This document shows, piece by piece, positions 16,258 to 24,565 of a DNA stretch of 38,046 nt. The position numbers and the translations under genes are program-made. The notes beneath the pieces are model-generated. The model saw only the letters and a list, made by a program, of their open reading frames with translations. It had not been told where the DNA came from and ran no database searches. This DNA comes from Oscillospiraceae bacterium. GTDB lineage: Bacteria > Bacillota > Clostridia > Oscillospirales > Oscillospiraceae. Location: positions 1 through 38,046 of the forward strand of contig CACZPK010000136.1 of the NCBI GenBank assembly GCA_902783035.1. The letters run 5' to 3'. Every line of letters begins with the position of its first letter. The first letter of the stretch is position 1.

Positions 16258-17090
16258 AACAGTTCCGCTCCATGACTTACCCATATGTTGCGTGGATCTC
16301 GGTGATGATCGTGGTGCCGATGCTGCTCATCGTGCTTTATGCCTTCACCGAGTCCGGCAACGACGTGCTGACGTTCCGCTTCACGCTGGACAACTTTGCC
16401 CGTTTTGTCACAGACCGCGTGTTCCTTGCAGTGCTTTGGCGCTCACTGTGCATTGCCCTCATCACGACCGTGATCTGCGTGCTGCTGGGTTACCCCATTG
16501 CCTATGTCATCGCACAGCTTCCCGGACGCGGCAATACGATCATGATCCTGCTCATCACAATGCCGACATGGGTAAACATGCTGGTGCGCACCTATGCGTG
16601 GATGGGCATTTTGCAGGACGAAGGCGTGCTCAACGGTCTGCTCAGTGTGTTTGGGATCGGTCCCGTACCGATGATCCACACCAGTTTTGCCGTCATCCTC
16701 GGCATGGTGTATAACTTCATTCCCTTCATGATCCTGCAGATTCACACCTCCCTCGACAAGATGGATAAGAATCTGCTCAATGCCGCCGCCGACCTCGGCG
16801 CAGACGGACTGCACACATTCCTGCGTGTCACGCTCCCGCTCTCCCTGCCCGGCGTCATCTCCGGCATTACGCTGGTATTCCTGCCTGCCGTGTCCAGCTT
16901 CTTCATTCCGAAGCTGCTCGGCGGCGGACAGTACGTTCTCGTCGGCAACGTGATCGAATCGCAGTTCCTCACCTCCGGCGACTGGAACTTTGGCAGCGCA
17001 ATCTCTCTGATCATGGCAGTCATCATCATGCTTTCAATGTACCTCACGCGAAAGGCAGATGTCTCCGTCGCCTCTGCAGGAAAGGAGTGA
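16254..17090 (+). CDS. potB: Spermidine/putrescine ABC transporter permease PotB
   Basis: The 278-residue product is an integral membrane permease with six likely membrane segments and the cytoplasmic EAA loop ([28 protein letters not shown] shortened here to its core AAADLGADG near residue 178), which docks on PotA. The [14 protein letters not shown] block is typical of PotB. The GTG start at 16254 overlaps the potA stop and has GAAAGGAG upstream; no alternative fits. It is paired with the PotC half of the following gene to make the heterodimeric channel. Confidence 0.95.
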   Translation: MKQFRSMTYPYVAWISVMIVVPMLLIVLYAFTESGNDVLTFRFTLDNFARFVTDRVFLAVLWRSLCIALITTVICVLLGYPIAYVIAQLPGRGNTIMILLITMPTWVNMLVRTYAWMGILQDEGVLNGLLSVFGIGPVPMIHTSFAVILGMVYNFIPFMILQIHTSLDKMDKNLLNAAADLGADGLHTFLRVTLPLSLPGVISGITLVFLPAVSSFFIPKLLGGGQYVLVGNVIESQFLTSGDWNFGSAISLIMAVIIMLSMYLTRKADVSVASAGKE

Positions 17091-17096
17091 TGCGCC

Positions 17097-19016
17097 GTGA
17101 ATGAAGCAAAAAGGAGCGGCGTCGGCTCCAAGATCATTCTGATCCTGACGCTGGCATTTTTCTACCTGCCCATTCTCTATATCGTCATATTCTCTTTTAA
17201 CGACTCGCGCTCACTGACAAAGTTCGGCGGGTTCTCCCTTCGCTGGTACGAAAAAATGTTCGCGGACTCGACCATGATGGAGGCGGTAGGTTACACCGTT
17301 GCCATTGCCCTGCTGGCAACCGTAATCTCCACCATCGTCGGCACGGTCACCGCCATCGGGCTTACCAAGTCCCGCCGCATACTCACGGCGTTCGTCGAGC
17401 GCGTAAACGATCTGCCTGTGATGAACCCGGACATCGTCACCGCCATCAGTCTGCTGATGTTCTTCAGCGTGCTGGCGGTACGCAAGGGCTTCCTCACGAT
17501 GCTTTTGGCGCACATCATGTTCTGCGTCCCCTATGTCATGCTCTCCGTGACGCCGAAGCTCCGTTCGCTCGATCCAAACCTCATTGAGGCGGCAATGGAT
17601 CTCGGGGCAACGCCCATGCAGGCGCTCACCCGCGTCATTGTACCGCAGATCCGTCCGGGCATTGTCTCCGGTGCGCTGATTGCGTTCACAATGAGTTTCG
17701 ACGACTTTGTGATCTCCTATTTTGCCACCGGCAACGGCGTGAACAACATTTCCATTCTCGTCTACACGATGTCAAAACGCGTTAATCCCTCGATCAACGC
17801 GTTGTCCACCATCGTTATCCTGCTCATCACGCTGGCGCTTGGCATCGTCAATCTGGTTCCCATCCTGCGTGAAAAGAGCGGCGCACCGTCCGGCGCGGAG
17901 CGCGGAGTTCTCAAGCGCCGCCGTCTTGTGTTGGCGTCGGTGGCCGGCATCCTGACACTCGCCATCGTCGTTGGCGTTGCCTCCGGCAGCGGCTCGGTAC
18001 GCCGCCGGCAGCAGGCCGCAATCGAAAAGTACGGCTCCGCGGTGCTGAAGCTCTATCTTCCTGGTGAATACCTGGGTGAAAACGTGATTTCAAACTTTGA
18101 AAAAGAGTTCGGTGTCAGCGTCATTGTCGAGAATTTTGACTCCAACGAAATGATGTATACAAAACTTCAGGCAGGCGACGCCTACGATGTGCTCGTTCCT
18201 TCGGACTACATGATCGAACGTCTGATTGCCGGCAACTATCTCCAGCCCATTGACCATTCGTTGGTGCCAAACCTCAACAATCTGGCGGATGCGGTCGTCG
18301 GTCTCGACTACGATGTGGACGGCAAGTGGTCTGTACCCTACTTCTGGGGCAGCGTCGGGTTGGTCTACAATCACGAAAACGTTGACCCCGCCGTCATCAA
18401 GGAAAAGGGCTGGGATATCCTGCACGACACCGACTATGCCGGACGCGTCTATGTCTACGATTCCGAGCGCGATTCGTTCATGATGGCGTTCAAGGCACTG
18501 GGCTACTCGATGAACACCGACGATCCGGCACAGATCGAAGCGGCGTACGAGTGGCTGCGGCAGATGAACAATACCATGTCGCCCATCTATGTCACCGACG
18601 AGGTCATCGACTCCATGATCAATGGATACCAGGACATCGCGGTGGTCTACAGCGGCGATGCGACGGTCATACTCGACGAAAATGAGGACATGAGCTTCCT
18701 CATGCCGGATGAGGGCACAAATATCTGGTGCGACGCGATGGTCATTCCCAAAAATGCAGAGAATCCAAAGCTCGCCCACGAGTTCATCAACTATATGCTC
18801 ACCTACGAGGCAGCGTTCGACAACTCCGAAACCGTGGGTTATGCCTCCCCCAACGCCGAGGTGCTGGAGGAGATGAGCACGCAGGAGGATCTGTATGCTG
18901 AGAATGAGGCATACCTCCCCCGCAGTGGTTATGAGCGCGATGAGATGTTCCATGACAACGTCACGCTTCAGCGTGAGCTGAGCAAATACTGGATCCGCGT
19001 CAAGGCGGAGAGCTGA
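17097..19016 (+). CDS. PotC permease - PotD substrate-binding protein fusion
   Basis: The 639-residue product joins two transporter parts. Residues 1-260 are a PotC permease (DLPVMNPDIVTAISLL, and the EAA loop LIEAAMDLGATPMQALTRV). A basic linker (KRRR) leads to an extra membrane segment at about 277-297, and residues about 305-639 form a PotD-like binding protein (LKLYLPGEYLGENVI, DVLVPSDYMIERL, VPYFWGSVGLVYN, GYASPNAEVLEEM). The binding protein therefore stays tethered outside instead of being a lipoprotein. The start is a GTG, six bases after the potB stop, preceded by GGAGTG. Similar fusions occur in other Firmicutes. A strong terminator follows, so this is the last gene of the operon. 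Confidence 0.93.
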   Translation: MNEAKRSGVGSKIILILTLAFFYLPILYIVIFSFNDSRSLTKFGGFSLRWYEKMFADSTMMEAVGYTVAIALLATVISTIVGTVTAIGLTKSRRILTAFVERVNDLPVMNPDIVTAISLLMFFSVLAVRKGFLTMLLAHIMFCVPYVMLSVTPKLRSLDPNLIEAAMDLGATPMQALTRVIVPQIRPGIVSGALIAFTMSFDDFVISYFATGNGVNNISILVYTMSKRVNPSINALSTIVILLITLALGIVNLVPILREKSGAPSGAERGVLKRRRLVLASVAGILTLAIVVGVASGSGSVRRRQQAAIEKYGSAVLKLYLPGEYLGENVISNFEKEFGVSVIVENFDSNEMMYTKLQAGDAYDVLVPSDYMIERLIAGNYLQPIDHSLVPNLNNLADAVVGLDYDVDGKWSVPYFWGSVGLVYNHENVDPAVIKEKGWDILHDTDYAGRVYVYDSERDSFMMAFKALGYSMNTDDPAQIEAAYEWLRQMNNTMSPIYVTDEVIDSMINGYQDIAVVYSGDATVILDENEDMSFLMPDEGTNIWCDAMVIPKNAENPKLAHEFINYMLTYEAAFDNSETVGYASPNAEVLEEMSTQEDLYAENEAYLPRSGYERDEMFHDNVTLQRELSKYWIRVKAES

Positions 19017-19021
19017 AAACC

Positions 19022-19063
19022 AAACGCCGCACGGCTCTTTTGAATGAGCCGTGCGGCGTTTTT
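19022..19063 (+). terminator. Strong intrinsic terminator of the pot operon
   Basis: A perfect 16-bp stem (19022-19037 with 19046-19061), eight-base loop and a run of five T (19059-19063), just after the potCD stop codon. Confidence 0.93.
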
Positions 19064-19105
19064 CTCCATGTTTCGCCGTGCACTGCCATGCGCACGGCAT
19101 CATTT

Positions 19106-20110
19106 TCAGAACATCACTTCGGGGGCAAGGAGCAGCTGGTTGATGTATTCCGCACGCATCAGCGTCTCTGACGAGAGCACCTGCTTGGTCGCCTCGATCT
19201 CCTTTTCGGTCTCCGCCAGCGTACGGCACGCCTTGAGATAATCCACCGTCAGCTTGCGCAGGCGGCTGGACAGATGCTGGAGCACCATCATTGCCATCGC
19301 CGGGTTTTTGAGAAACAGTTCGCCGAGATCCTTTTCATAGATCAGCTCCACAAAGGTATCGTCTTCCAGCGCGACCGCCGTGGCAGTACGTTGCCGCCCC
19401 TCAAAAATTCCCATCTCGCCGAAGAACATCTCCGGCGTCAGCTGGGTGAGCAGTTTCTGTTTTTCTGTGCCGTAGTTCGTAAAAATACCGACTCTGCCGT
19501 CATGGATGTAGTACATGCAGTCAGAACGGTCGCCCTCGCGGAAGACCACATCCAGCTCGTCATACGCCTCGCCATGCATCGCCAGTTCACGTTTGCAGTA
19601 TAGCGGCGCAGTATGCGGTTCCGCAAGCTCCTCCCGTGTAGGACGTCCCATGAGGTAGACGCGTGCGAACTTCCGGATGCGCGCCATCAATCCCTCGTTC
19701 ACGTGATCCTGCGTGGTATCCAGACGCCCCAGCTCGCGCAGCGTATCGCAAACCTCAGTGTAGTGGACCGTGAGGCTGCGCAGGCGGCGGCTCAGCTGGC
19801 GGACAATGCTGTTGATCTCACCCACATGTTCCGAAAGATAACCGCTGAGGTCGGAAGCGTCGATCTCGGCAATACGCGTGTCATCCTCCGCCGCAACGAT
19901 TGTCGCAGAACGGTAGGTGATCTCGATGACTGCCATCTCTCCGAAATAATCGCCCTCGCCCAATTCTGCCAGCAGGTTTTCCTCCTCCGTACCGTACTTC
20001 GCATAAACCGCGACGCGGCCGGCAAGCACCCGGTAAATGCTGTTTCCGTAGTCTCCCTCGCGGAAAACAATATCGCCGCGTTTGCAAATCATCTCACTGC
20101 TCGTACCCAT
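19106..20110 (-). CDS. Tandem cyclic-nucleotide-binding domain protein
   Basis: The 334-residue product has two CRP-type cyclic-nucleotide-binding domains, about residues 5-115 and 180-290. Each keeps the phosphate-binding cassette: YFGEMAVIEITYRSATIVA in the first and FFGEMGIFEGRQRTATAVA in the second, with the Gly-Glu pair and the Arg-Ser/Thr-Ala needed for nucleotide phosphate. Each domain is followed by a helical RLRSLTVHY- or RLRKLTVDY-type segment. There is no helix-turn-helix and no kinase, channel or nuclease domain, so it is not a CRP-type transcription factor. Function is unknown; a protein-protein regulatory role responding to a nucleotide is plausible. It has its own promoter, and AGGAGG precedes the ATG. 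Confidence 0.85.
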   Translation of the reverse strand: MGTSSEMICKRGDIVFREGDYGNSIYRVLAGRVAVYAKYGTEEENLLAELGEGDYFGEMAVIEITYRSATIVAAEDDTRIAEIDASDLSGYLSEHVGEINSIVRQLSRRLRSLTVHYTEVCDTLRELGRLDTTQDHVNEGLMARIRKFARVYLMGRPTREELAEPHTAPLYCKRELAMHGEAYDELDVVFREGDRSDCMYYIHDGRVGIFTNYGTEKQKLLTQLTPEMFFGEMGIFEGRQRTATAVALEDDTFVELIYEKDLGELFLKNPAMAMMVLQHLSSRLRKLTVDYLKACRTLAETEKEIEATKQVLSSETLMRAEYINQLLLAPEVMF

Positions 20111-20158
20111 ATCAGCGTTCCTCCTGCTTTACGGTCTGCGCAATTAACAACGGATATC

Positions 20159-20188
20159 ATTATACGCTTACCGTCTCCGCACAGTCAA
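20159..20188 (-). promoter_or_regulatory. Promoter for the tandem cNMP-binding gene
   Basis: On the minus strand, TTGACT (20188-20183), an 18-base spacer and TATAAT (20164-20159). Confidence 0.75.
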
Positions 20189-20236
20189 GAGGCACCGGTA
20201 TTTTCCCCGTCATTTTTCGCGCTCGCCATTTTTCTC

Positions 20237-20265
20237 TTGCCATTTGCAAAAGAACGCGCTACAAT
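20237..20265 (+). promoter_or_regulatory. Promoter for the DUF6465 gene
   Basis: TTGCCA (20237-20242), a 17-base spacer and TACAAT (20260-20265), 35 bases before the start codon. Confidence 0.65.
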
Positions 20266-20300
20266 TCCCATAAATCATTGAGCAACGGAGGGGAAAATCC

Positions 20301-20798
20301 ATGCCAAAGAAAAAGGGCATCAAACACCCGCGCGGCACGCGCCAGAACCGACGCGAGAGGATGCTGGCGCGCAAGAAATCCAACGCGCTTGCCGCTGCGG
20401 CGGAGCAGGCGATTTCCGCGGAGCCGAAAAAAGCCGGCCGCAAACCCGTGGTCGAAAAAAAGAAGTCAGAACCCAAACGCCTGCGTGAAGCGCAGAAGGC
20501 GATGCCGGTCCCGGAGCGCAGAAAGCCCGGTCGCAAGCCTAAGGCCGAGGAACAGAAGGCAGAGGCGAAACAGCTGCGCACGGCGCAAAAAACGGCGGAT
20601 AGTGGCAAGGCAACGGTTTACATCCAGTTCAAGGGACTTGAGGATCGCGTGGACGATCTCATTGAGGCTGTGCGTACTGACTTCAGGGCCGCGCATAAGC
20701 GCACGCCGATCACAGGCATCAAGCTCTATGTGAAACCGGAAGAATACACGGTGTACTATGTCGTCAACGACTCCTATTTCGGCAAAGTAAATATGTAA
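20301..20798 (+). CDS. DUF6465-like protein with basic repeated N-terminus
   Basis: The 165-residue product has two parts. Residues about 1-105 are very basic and low in complexity, with two GRKP motifs like AT-hooks and a roughly 29-residue tandem duplication (GRKPVVEKKKSEPKRLREAQKA against GRKPKAEEQKAEAKQLRTAQKT, compared in pieces). Residues about 105-165 (ATVYIQFKGLEDRVDDLIEA, then GIKLYVKPEEYTVYYVVND) resemble the small DUF6465 domain found in Clostridia. Function is unknown; the basic arm suggests nucleic acid binding. GGAGGGG lies ahead of the ATG. It is monocistronic and convergent with metK. Confidence 0.75.
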   Translation: MPKKKGIKHPRGTRQNRRERMLARKKSNALAAAAEQAISAEPKKAGRKPVVEKKKSEPKRLREAQKAMPVPERRKPGRKPKAEEQKAEAKQLRTAQKTADSGKATVYIQFKGLEDRVDDLIEAVRTDFRAAHKRTPITGIKLYVKPEEYTVYYVVNDSYFGKVNM

Positions 20799-20810
20799 CG
20801 AACAACGAAA

Positions 20811-20837
20811 AAGTGCCGCAGCAAAGCTGCGGCACTT
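20811..20837. terminator. Bidirectional terminator between DUF6465 gene and metK
   Basis: A perfect 12-bp stem (20811-20822 with 20826-20837) around AAA. T runs follow on both strands: TTTT on plus, and five T on minus (20812-20808). It serves the two convergent genes. Confidence 0.88.
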
Positions 20838-20851
20838 TTGTATTCCCTGTT

Positions 20852-22033
20852 TCAGCGAACGGCTGCCTTGAGCGCGTCCACGCGGTCGGTCTGCTCCCAC
20901 TTCACGCCTAAGTCCTCGCGGCCCATGTGGCCGTAGGCGGACAGCGGACGGTAAATGGGCTTGCGCAGATCGAGGTCACGAATGATCGCGGTCGGACGCA
21001 GGTCAAAGACCTGATTGACCGCTTCTTCCAGCTTCGCATCGGCAACCTTGCCCGTGCCGAAGGTCTCCACCAGCACGCTCACAGGCTTTGCCACGCCGAT
21101 CGCGTAGGCAAGCTCCACCTGGCACTTGTCCGCAAGACCCGCCGCGACAATATTCTTCGCCACATAGCGCGCGGCATAAGCGGCGCTGCGGTCCACCTTC
21201 GTCGGATCCTTGCCGGAAAACGCGCCGCCGCCGTGGGGCGCGCTGCCACCGTAAGTATCCACGATAATCTTGCGTCCGGTCAGTCCACTGTCGCCCTGCG
21301 GACCGCCAATCACAAAACGCCCGGTGGGGTTGACGAAAATTTTGGTGTCCTGATCGAGGAATGCCGCGGGTACGGTAGGCTTGATGACAAACTCGATCAT
21401 GTCCTTGCGGATCTGCTCCAGCGTAACGTCAGGGTCATGCTGCGTGGAAACGACGACCGCATCCACGCGCACAGGCTTCCAGTTCTCATCGTATTCGACT
21501 GTAACCTGCGTCTTGCCATCGGGGCGCAGGTACTTCAGCTGCCCGCTCTTGCGCACCTCGGTCAGTCTCTTCGCCATCTTGTGTGCCAGCGAGATAGCCA
21601 GCGGCATCAGCTCCGGCGTCTCGTTGCAGGCATAACCGAACATCATGCCCTGATCGCCCGCACCATTGTCGAGGTCGCTCGCACCGCTCTCCTTCGCCTC
21701 CAGAGACTTATTGACGCCCATCGCAATATCCCCGGACTGCTCATCGATACTGGTGATAACGCCGCATGTGTCGCAGTCAAATCCAATGGATGCATCGGTG
21801 TAACCGATGTCGCGGATGACATCGCGCGCAATCTTCGCGATATCAACGTAGCAAGTGGTCGTAATCTCGCCCATCACATGGACGAGGCCGGTGGTGACGG
21901 TGGTTTCACAAGCGACGCGACCCTGCGGGTCCTGCGCCAGGATGGCGTCAAGGACGCCGTCGGAAATAGCGTCGCATACCTTGTCGGGATGGCCCTCCGT
22001 AACGGACTCAGATGTAAACAAACGCTTTGCCAT
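20852..22033 (-). CDS. metK: S-adenosylmethionine synthetase
   Basis: MetK makes S-adenosylmethionine from methionine and ATP. The 393-residue product starts with [21 protein letters not shown] and shows [13 protein letters not shown], the phosphate-binding [19 protein letters not shown], and [18 protein letters not shown] near the end. Length is typical. AAAGGAG stands before the ATG. A SAM-I riboswitch with terminator lies in the 5' leader, so its product represses its own synthesis. The queA product in this window also uses SAM. Confidence 0.98.
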   Translation of the reverse strand: MAKRLFTSESVTEGHPDKVCDAISDGVLDAILAQDPQGRVACETTVTTGLVHVMGEITTTCYVDIAKIARDVIRDIGYTDASIGFDCDTCGVITSIDEQSGDIAMGVNKSLEAKESGASDLDNGAGDQGMMFGYACNETPELMPLAISLAHKMAKRLTEVRKSGQLKYLRPDGKTQVTVEYDENWKPVRVDAVVVSTQHDPDVTLEQIRKDMIEFVIKPTVPAAFLDQDTKIFVNPTGRFVIGGPQGDSGLTGRKIIVDTYGGSAPHGGGAFSGKDPTKVDRSAAYAARYVAKNIVAAGLADKCQVELAYAIGVAKPVSVLVETFGTGKVADAKLEEAVNQVFDLRPTAIIRDLDLRKPIYRPLSAYGHMGREDLGVKWEQTDRVDALKAAVR

Positions 22034-22068
22034 GTGTAGTTCTCCTTTCTCATTTGTCGGGAAACAAT

Positions 22069-22206
22069 AAAAAACTCACGGTCGAATCGACCATGAGCAC
22101 TCTCTTTTGCATCCCTCATCTTTCGATTCGTTCGCCGGATTTGGCACCTTGAAAAACAGGTTGCCGCGGTTTCACAGGGCCGGTCCCTCCGCCGCTCTTG
22201 ATGAAG
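22069..22206 (-). promoter_or_regulatory. SAM-I (S-box) riboswitch with terminator, metK leader
   Basis: Reading the minus strand, the aptamer runs from 22206 to 22114. P1 is CTTCATC (22206-22200) pairing with GATGAGG (22120-22114). The conserved S-box core is visible: AAGAGCGGCGGAGGGAC, CCCTGTGAAACC, GCGGCAACC, AAGGTGCCAAATCC and GAAAGATGAGG. A 10-bp terminator hairpin follows (22097-22088 with 22084-22075), then six T (22074-22069). The 5' arm of the terminator begins CTCAT and could instead pair with ATGAG of P1, which would be the antiterminator. Expected logic is termination when SAM is abundant. Confidence 0.96.
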
Positions 22207-22224
22207 TATTCGATTGTCGTTGTC

Positions 22225-22253
22225 AGTATAATCGAAATATTGCCGTTTGTCAA
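22225..22253 (-). promoter_or_regulatory. SigA promoter for metK
   Basis: On the minus strand, TTGACA (22253-22248), a 17-base spacer and TATACT (22230-22225), placing the transcript start a few bases before the riboswitch P1 stem. Between this promoter and the next gene on the plus strand (22254-22371) I see only an AT-rich stretch with a weak -10-like CATAAT near 22335. Confidence 0.85.
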
Positions 22254-22371
22254 CGGTCAAACCGTAAAAAATGAGTGCAAATCTTTATTCATTGAATTTT
22301 CAAATTGTTAATGACTTTCATCAGCGTTTGTGTCATAATGAACCGATACCATGAATCGGAGGTTATTGACC

Positions 22372-23244
22372 TTGAAGAATCTCAACCGCATGATCGACAG
22401 GTTCTGTGTCCTGCACCCCAATTTCGGGATTCCGAATCTGATGCTCTATATTGTTCTCGGCAATGTCGCGGTGTATCTGCTGGACATGTTTTCGCGCGGT
22501 TCCAGTCTTGCTGCGCTGCTGTACTTCTCCCCTGCGCTTGTCCTCAGCGGGCAGATCTGGCGCATCGCTACCTTTGTTTTTGTTCCCGGCGGCAGCGGTC
22601 TTCTGTTCCTGCTGTACTGTTACTTCACTTACTCGATGGGCCGCACGCTGGAGCAGCAATGGGGTACGGCCAAGTTTACCTGCTACTACCTTGGCGGCGC
22701 GCTGTTGACCGTACTCGGCTCGTTTGTCGTCAGCCTGCTCGCGGGCGTAAGCGTCGCCGTTTACAGCGCCAGCGAGGTCACATTCGCGATGTTCCTCGCT
22801 TTCGCGGTACTTTTCCCGGACGCGACCTTTGTTCTCTTCCCGCTGCCCATTCCCATCCGTGCAAAGTATATTGCCTATTTTGATCTCGCTTACTTTGCCT
22901 TTGCCATTGTCTCCCCCATTCTCAGCGGACAGTGGTACGGCTGTATTGTGCCGCTGATGGCACTGCTGAACGTCTGCATCATGATCTGGCCGGAGATGGC
23001 GTCGTTCCTCAAGCTGGAGCAGCGGCGCTCTCGTCAGGCAGCGCACTTCCATAATACCACCGCCAACGCCCGGCGCGAGGCGCAGCAAGCTAATGCCGGC
23101 GTGCGTAAGTGCGCGGTTTGCGGACGCACCAACCTCACCAATCCCGAATTGGATTTTCGTTATTGTTCCCGTTGCGCGGGTTATCATTGTTTCTGCTCTG
23201 ACCATATCTTTTCCCACGTCCATTTTACGGAGGACGCACCCTGA
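22372..23244 (+). CDS. Rhomboid-like membrane protein with C-terminal Cys/His cluster
   Basis: The 290-residue product has about six membrane segments (roughly residues 20-210) laid out like a rhomboid protease, including the QIWRIATFVF and GRTLEQQWG segments typical of the family. The catalytic GxSG is not evident: the expected place reads SASEVTFAMFLAFAVLFPD, so it may be an inactive pseudoprotease. The C-terminus is soluble, with CAVCGRTN (Cys247, Cys250), CSRC (265, 268) and a Cys/His-rich end, a likely zinc ribbon. An ATG at 22351 would place GGAGG inside the gene, so I chose TTG 22372, nine bases after GGAGG. Function is unknown. Confidence 0.75.
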   Translation: MKNLNRMIDRFCVLHPNFGIPNLMLYIVLGNVAVYLLDMFSRGSSLAALLYFSPALVLSGQIWRIATFVFVPGGSGLLFLLYCYFTYSMGRTLEQQWGTAKFTCYYLGGALLTVLGSFVVSLLAGVSVAVYSASEVTFAMFLAFAVLFPDATFVLFPLPIPIRAKYIAYFDLAYFAFAIVSPILSGQWYGCIVPLMALLNVCIMIWPEMASFLKLEQRRSRQAAHFHNTTANARREAQQANAGVRKCAVCGRTNLTNPELDFRYCSRCAGYHCFCSDHIFSHVHFTEDAP

Positions 23245-23265
23245 TTTGATTAAGGAGATGCATGC

Positions 23266-23835
23266 ATGATGACGTATGACGAGGCTTACGCCCTGTTGCG
23301 CGAGTACAATGAGGGCGCGTTTCACCTCAGCCACGGCCGCATTGTCGGCGACGTACTGCGCTGGTACGCAAACGAACTGGGCTATGGCGATGAGGCTGAT
23401 TTCTGGCAGCAGGTCGGTCTGCTGCACGATCTGGATTTTGAGCAGTATCCCGACGAGCACTGTGTCAAAGCGCAGGAGATCATGCGCTCTCGCGGACTCG
23501 ACGAGCGTCTCATCCGCGCCACCGCCAGCCACGGCTGGGAAGAAAACGGCGGGCGCCACGGTGAACTGCCCAAACCGGAGCATGAGATGGAAAAAGTGCT
23601 CTACGCTGCGGATGAATTGACGGGGTTGATCGGCGCTGTTGCGCTGATGCGTCCAAGCAAAAGTGTAGAGGACATGGAGGTTAAAAGCGTTAAAAAGAAG
23701 TTCAAGGACAAGCGATTTGCCGCGGGTTGCGACCGCGACGTGATCCAGCGCGGCGCGGAAATGCTGGGCTGGGATCTGGATACCCTGATCGAGCGTACTA
23801 TTCTTGCCATGCGTGCAAGTGAAAACGTAGATTGA
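23266..23835 (+). CDS. HD-domain metal-dependent hydrolase
   Basis: The 189-residue product is a stand-alone HD-domain protein. Metal ligands are suggested by SHGRIVGDVL (His23), the paired GLLHDLDF (His54-Asp55), SHGWE and the late Asp in YAADELTGLI. These resemble HDIG phosphohydrolases, which act on nucleotides or other phosphate esters; the substrate is not known. AAGGAG lies eight bases before ATG 23266. It is 21 bases after the rhomboid-like gene and 33 before the TIM-barrel gene, so the three are probably co-transcribed with nth. Confidence 0.85.
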   Translation: MMTYDEAYALLREYNEGAFHLSHGRIVGDVLRWYANELGYGDEADFWQQVGLLHDLDFEQYPDEHCVKAQEIMRSRGLDERLIRATASHGWEENGGRHGELPKPEHEMEKVLYAADELTGLIGAVALMRPSKSVEDMEVKSVKKKFKDKRFAAGCDRDVIQRGAEMLGWDLDTLIERTILAMRASENVD

Positions 23836-23868
23836 ACCCAAATCGTCGTTTCAGGAGGGATACCTGTC

Positions 23869-24549
23869 ATGGAATTCCGGACTTCCGCAAACTATACCGG
23901 CAAACTGCGCAACCATATGGTCGCCGTGCCTGAGTGTATCAGCGAGTGCGGCGGTATCCGCATCTTTGGCCGTCTGTTAAAATCCATCATGTTCTCCACA
24001 GATGTGGCAACCATCGCAAACACCAACGCCGACGCGGTGATCGCCGTCTATCCTTTCACCCCTCAGCCTCGCATCGTCAGCGCGGTGATGAGCGTCGCAG
24101 ACATGCCCGTGTTTTTTGGCGTGGGCGGCGGTTTTACCTCGGGTCTGCGTTCGGTCAATCAGGCTGTGGCGGCAGAAAACATGGGTGCCATCGGTGTCGT
24201 GCTCAACGCGCCGGTGCCGCCGGAGGTGTTGCGTGATATCAAGCGCCACGTCGATATCCCGGTCGTGGCTACCATTGTTTCCTCCGAACAGGACACCGAT
24301 GCACGCATTGAAGCAGGCATTGACATTTTGAACGTTGCGGCGTCTACAAGCACACCCGCGGTGGTCGCCAGGCTGCGCGAACGGCATCCCGACTTCCCGA
24401 TCATGGCAACGGGCGGACCGTCGGACGAATCGATCCGCGCAACCATCGCGGCGGGTGCAAACGCAATCACCTACACCCCGCCGGACAACGGCGTGCTGCT
24501 TGCTGAGATCATGCGCGGGCATCGCGAGCGCTATCTGCACGGAGATTGA
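23869..24549 (+). CDS. TIM-barrel protein of unknown function (often labelled 'hydrolase')
   Basis: The 226-residue product looks like a small beta/alpha barrel: alternating strands such as ADAVIAVYPF, VFFGVGGG, GAIGVVLNAP, DIPVVATIVSS, DILNVAAS and PIMATGGPSDESI, ending with NAITYTPP. The GG-P pattern near the end resembles the phosphate-binding loop of aldolase and PRAI-like barrels. It matches a conserved clostridial family that databases tend to call hydrolase without evidence. GGAGGGAT precedes ATG 23869. The chemistry is unknown, and the neighbours (HD hydrolase and endonuclease III) do not decide it. Confidence 0.75.
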   Translation: MEFRTSANYTGKLRNHMVAVPECISECGGIRIFGRLLKSIMFSTDVATIANTNADAVIAVYPFTPQPRIVSAVMSVADMPVFFGVGGGFTSGLRSVNQAVAAENMGAIGVVLNAPVPPEVLRDIKRHVDIPVVATIVSSEQDTDARIEAGIDILNVAASTSTPAVVARLRERHPDFPIMATGGPSDESIRATIAAGANAITYTPPDNGVLLAEIMRGHRERYLHGD

Positions 24550-24565
24550 GAGCGGAGGGCATGGC

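Noticed and set aside
22351-22371. ATG at 22351 as start of the rhomboid-like gene
   Set aside because: The only good ribosome site (GGAGG 22358-22362) lies inside that extension; the TTG at 22372 is nine bases after it.
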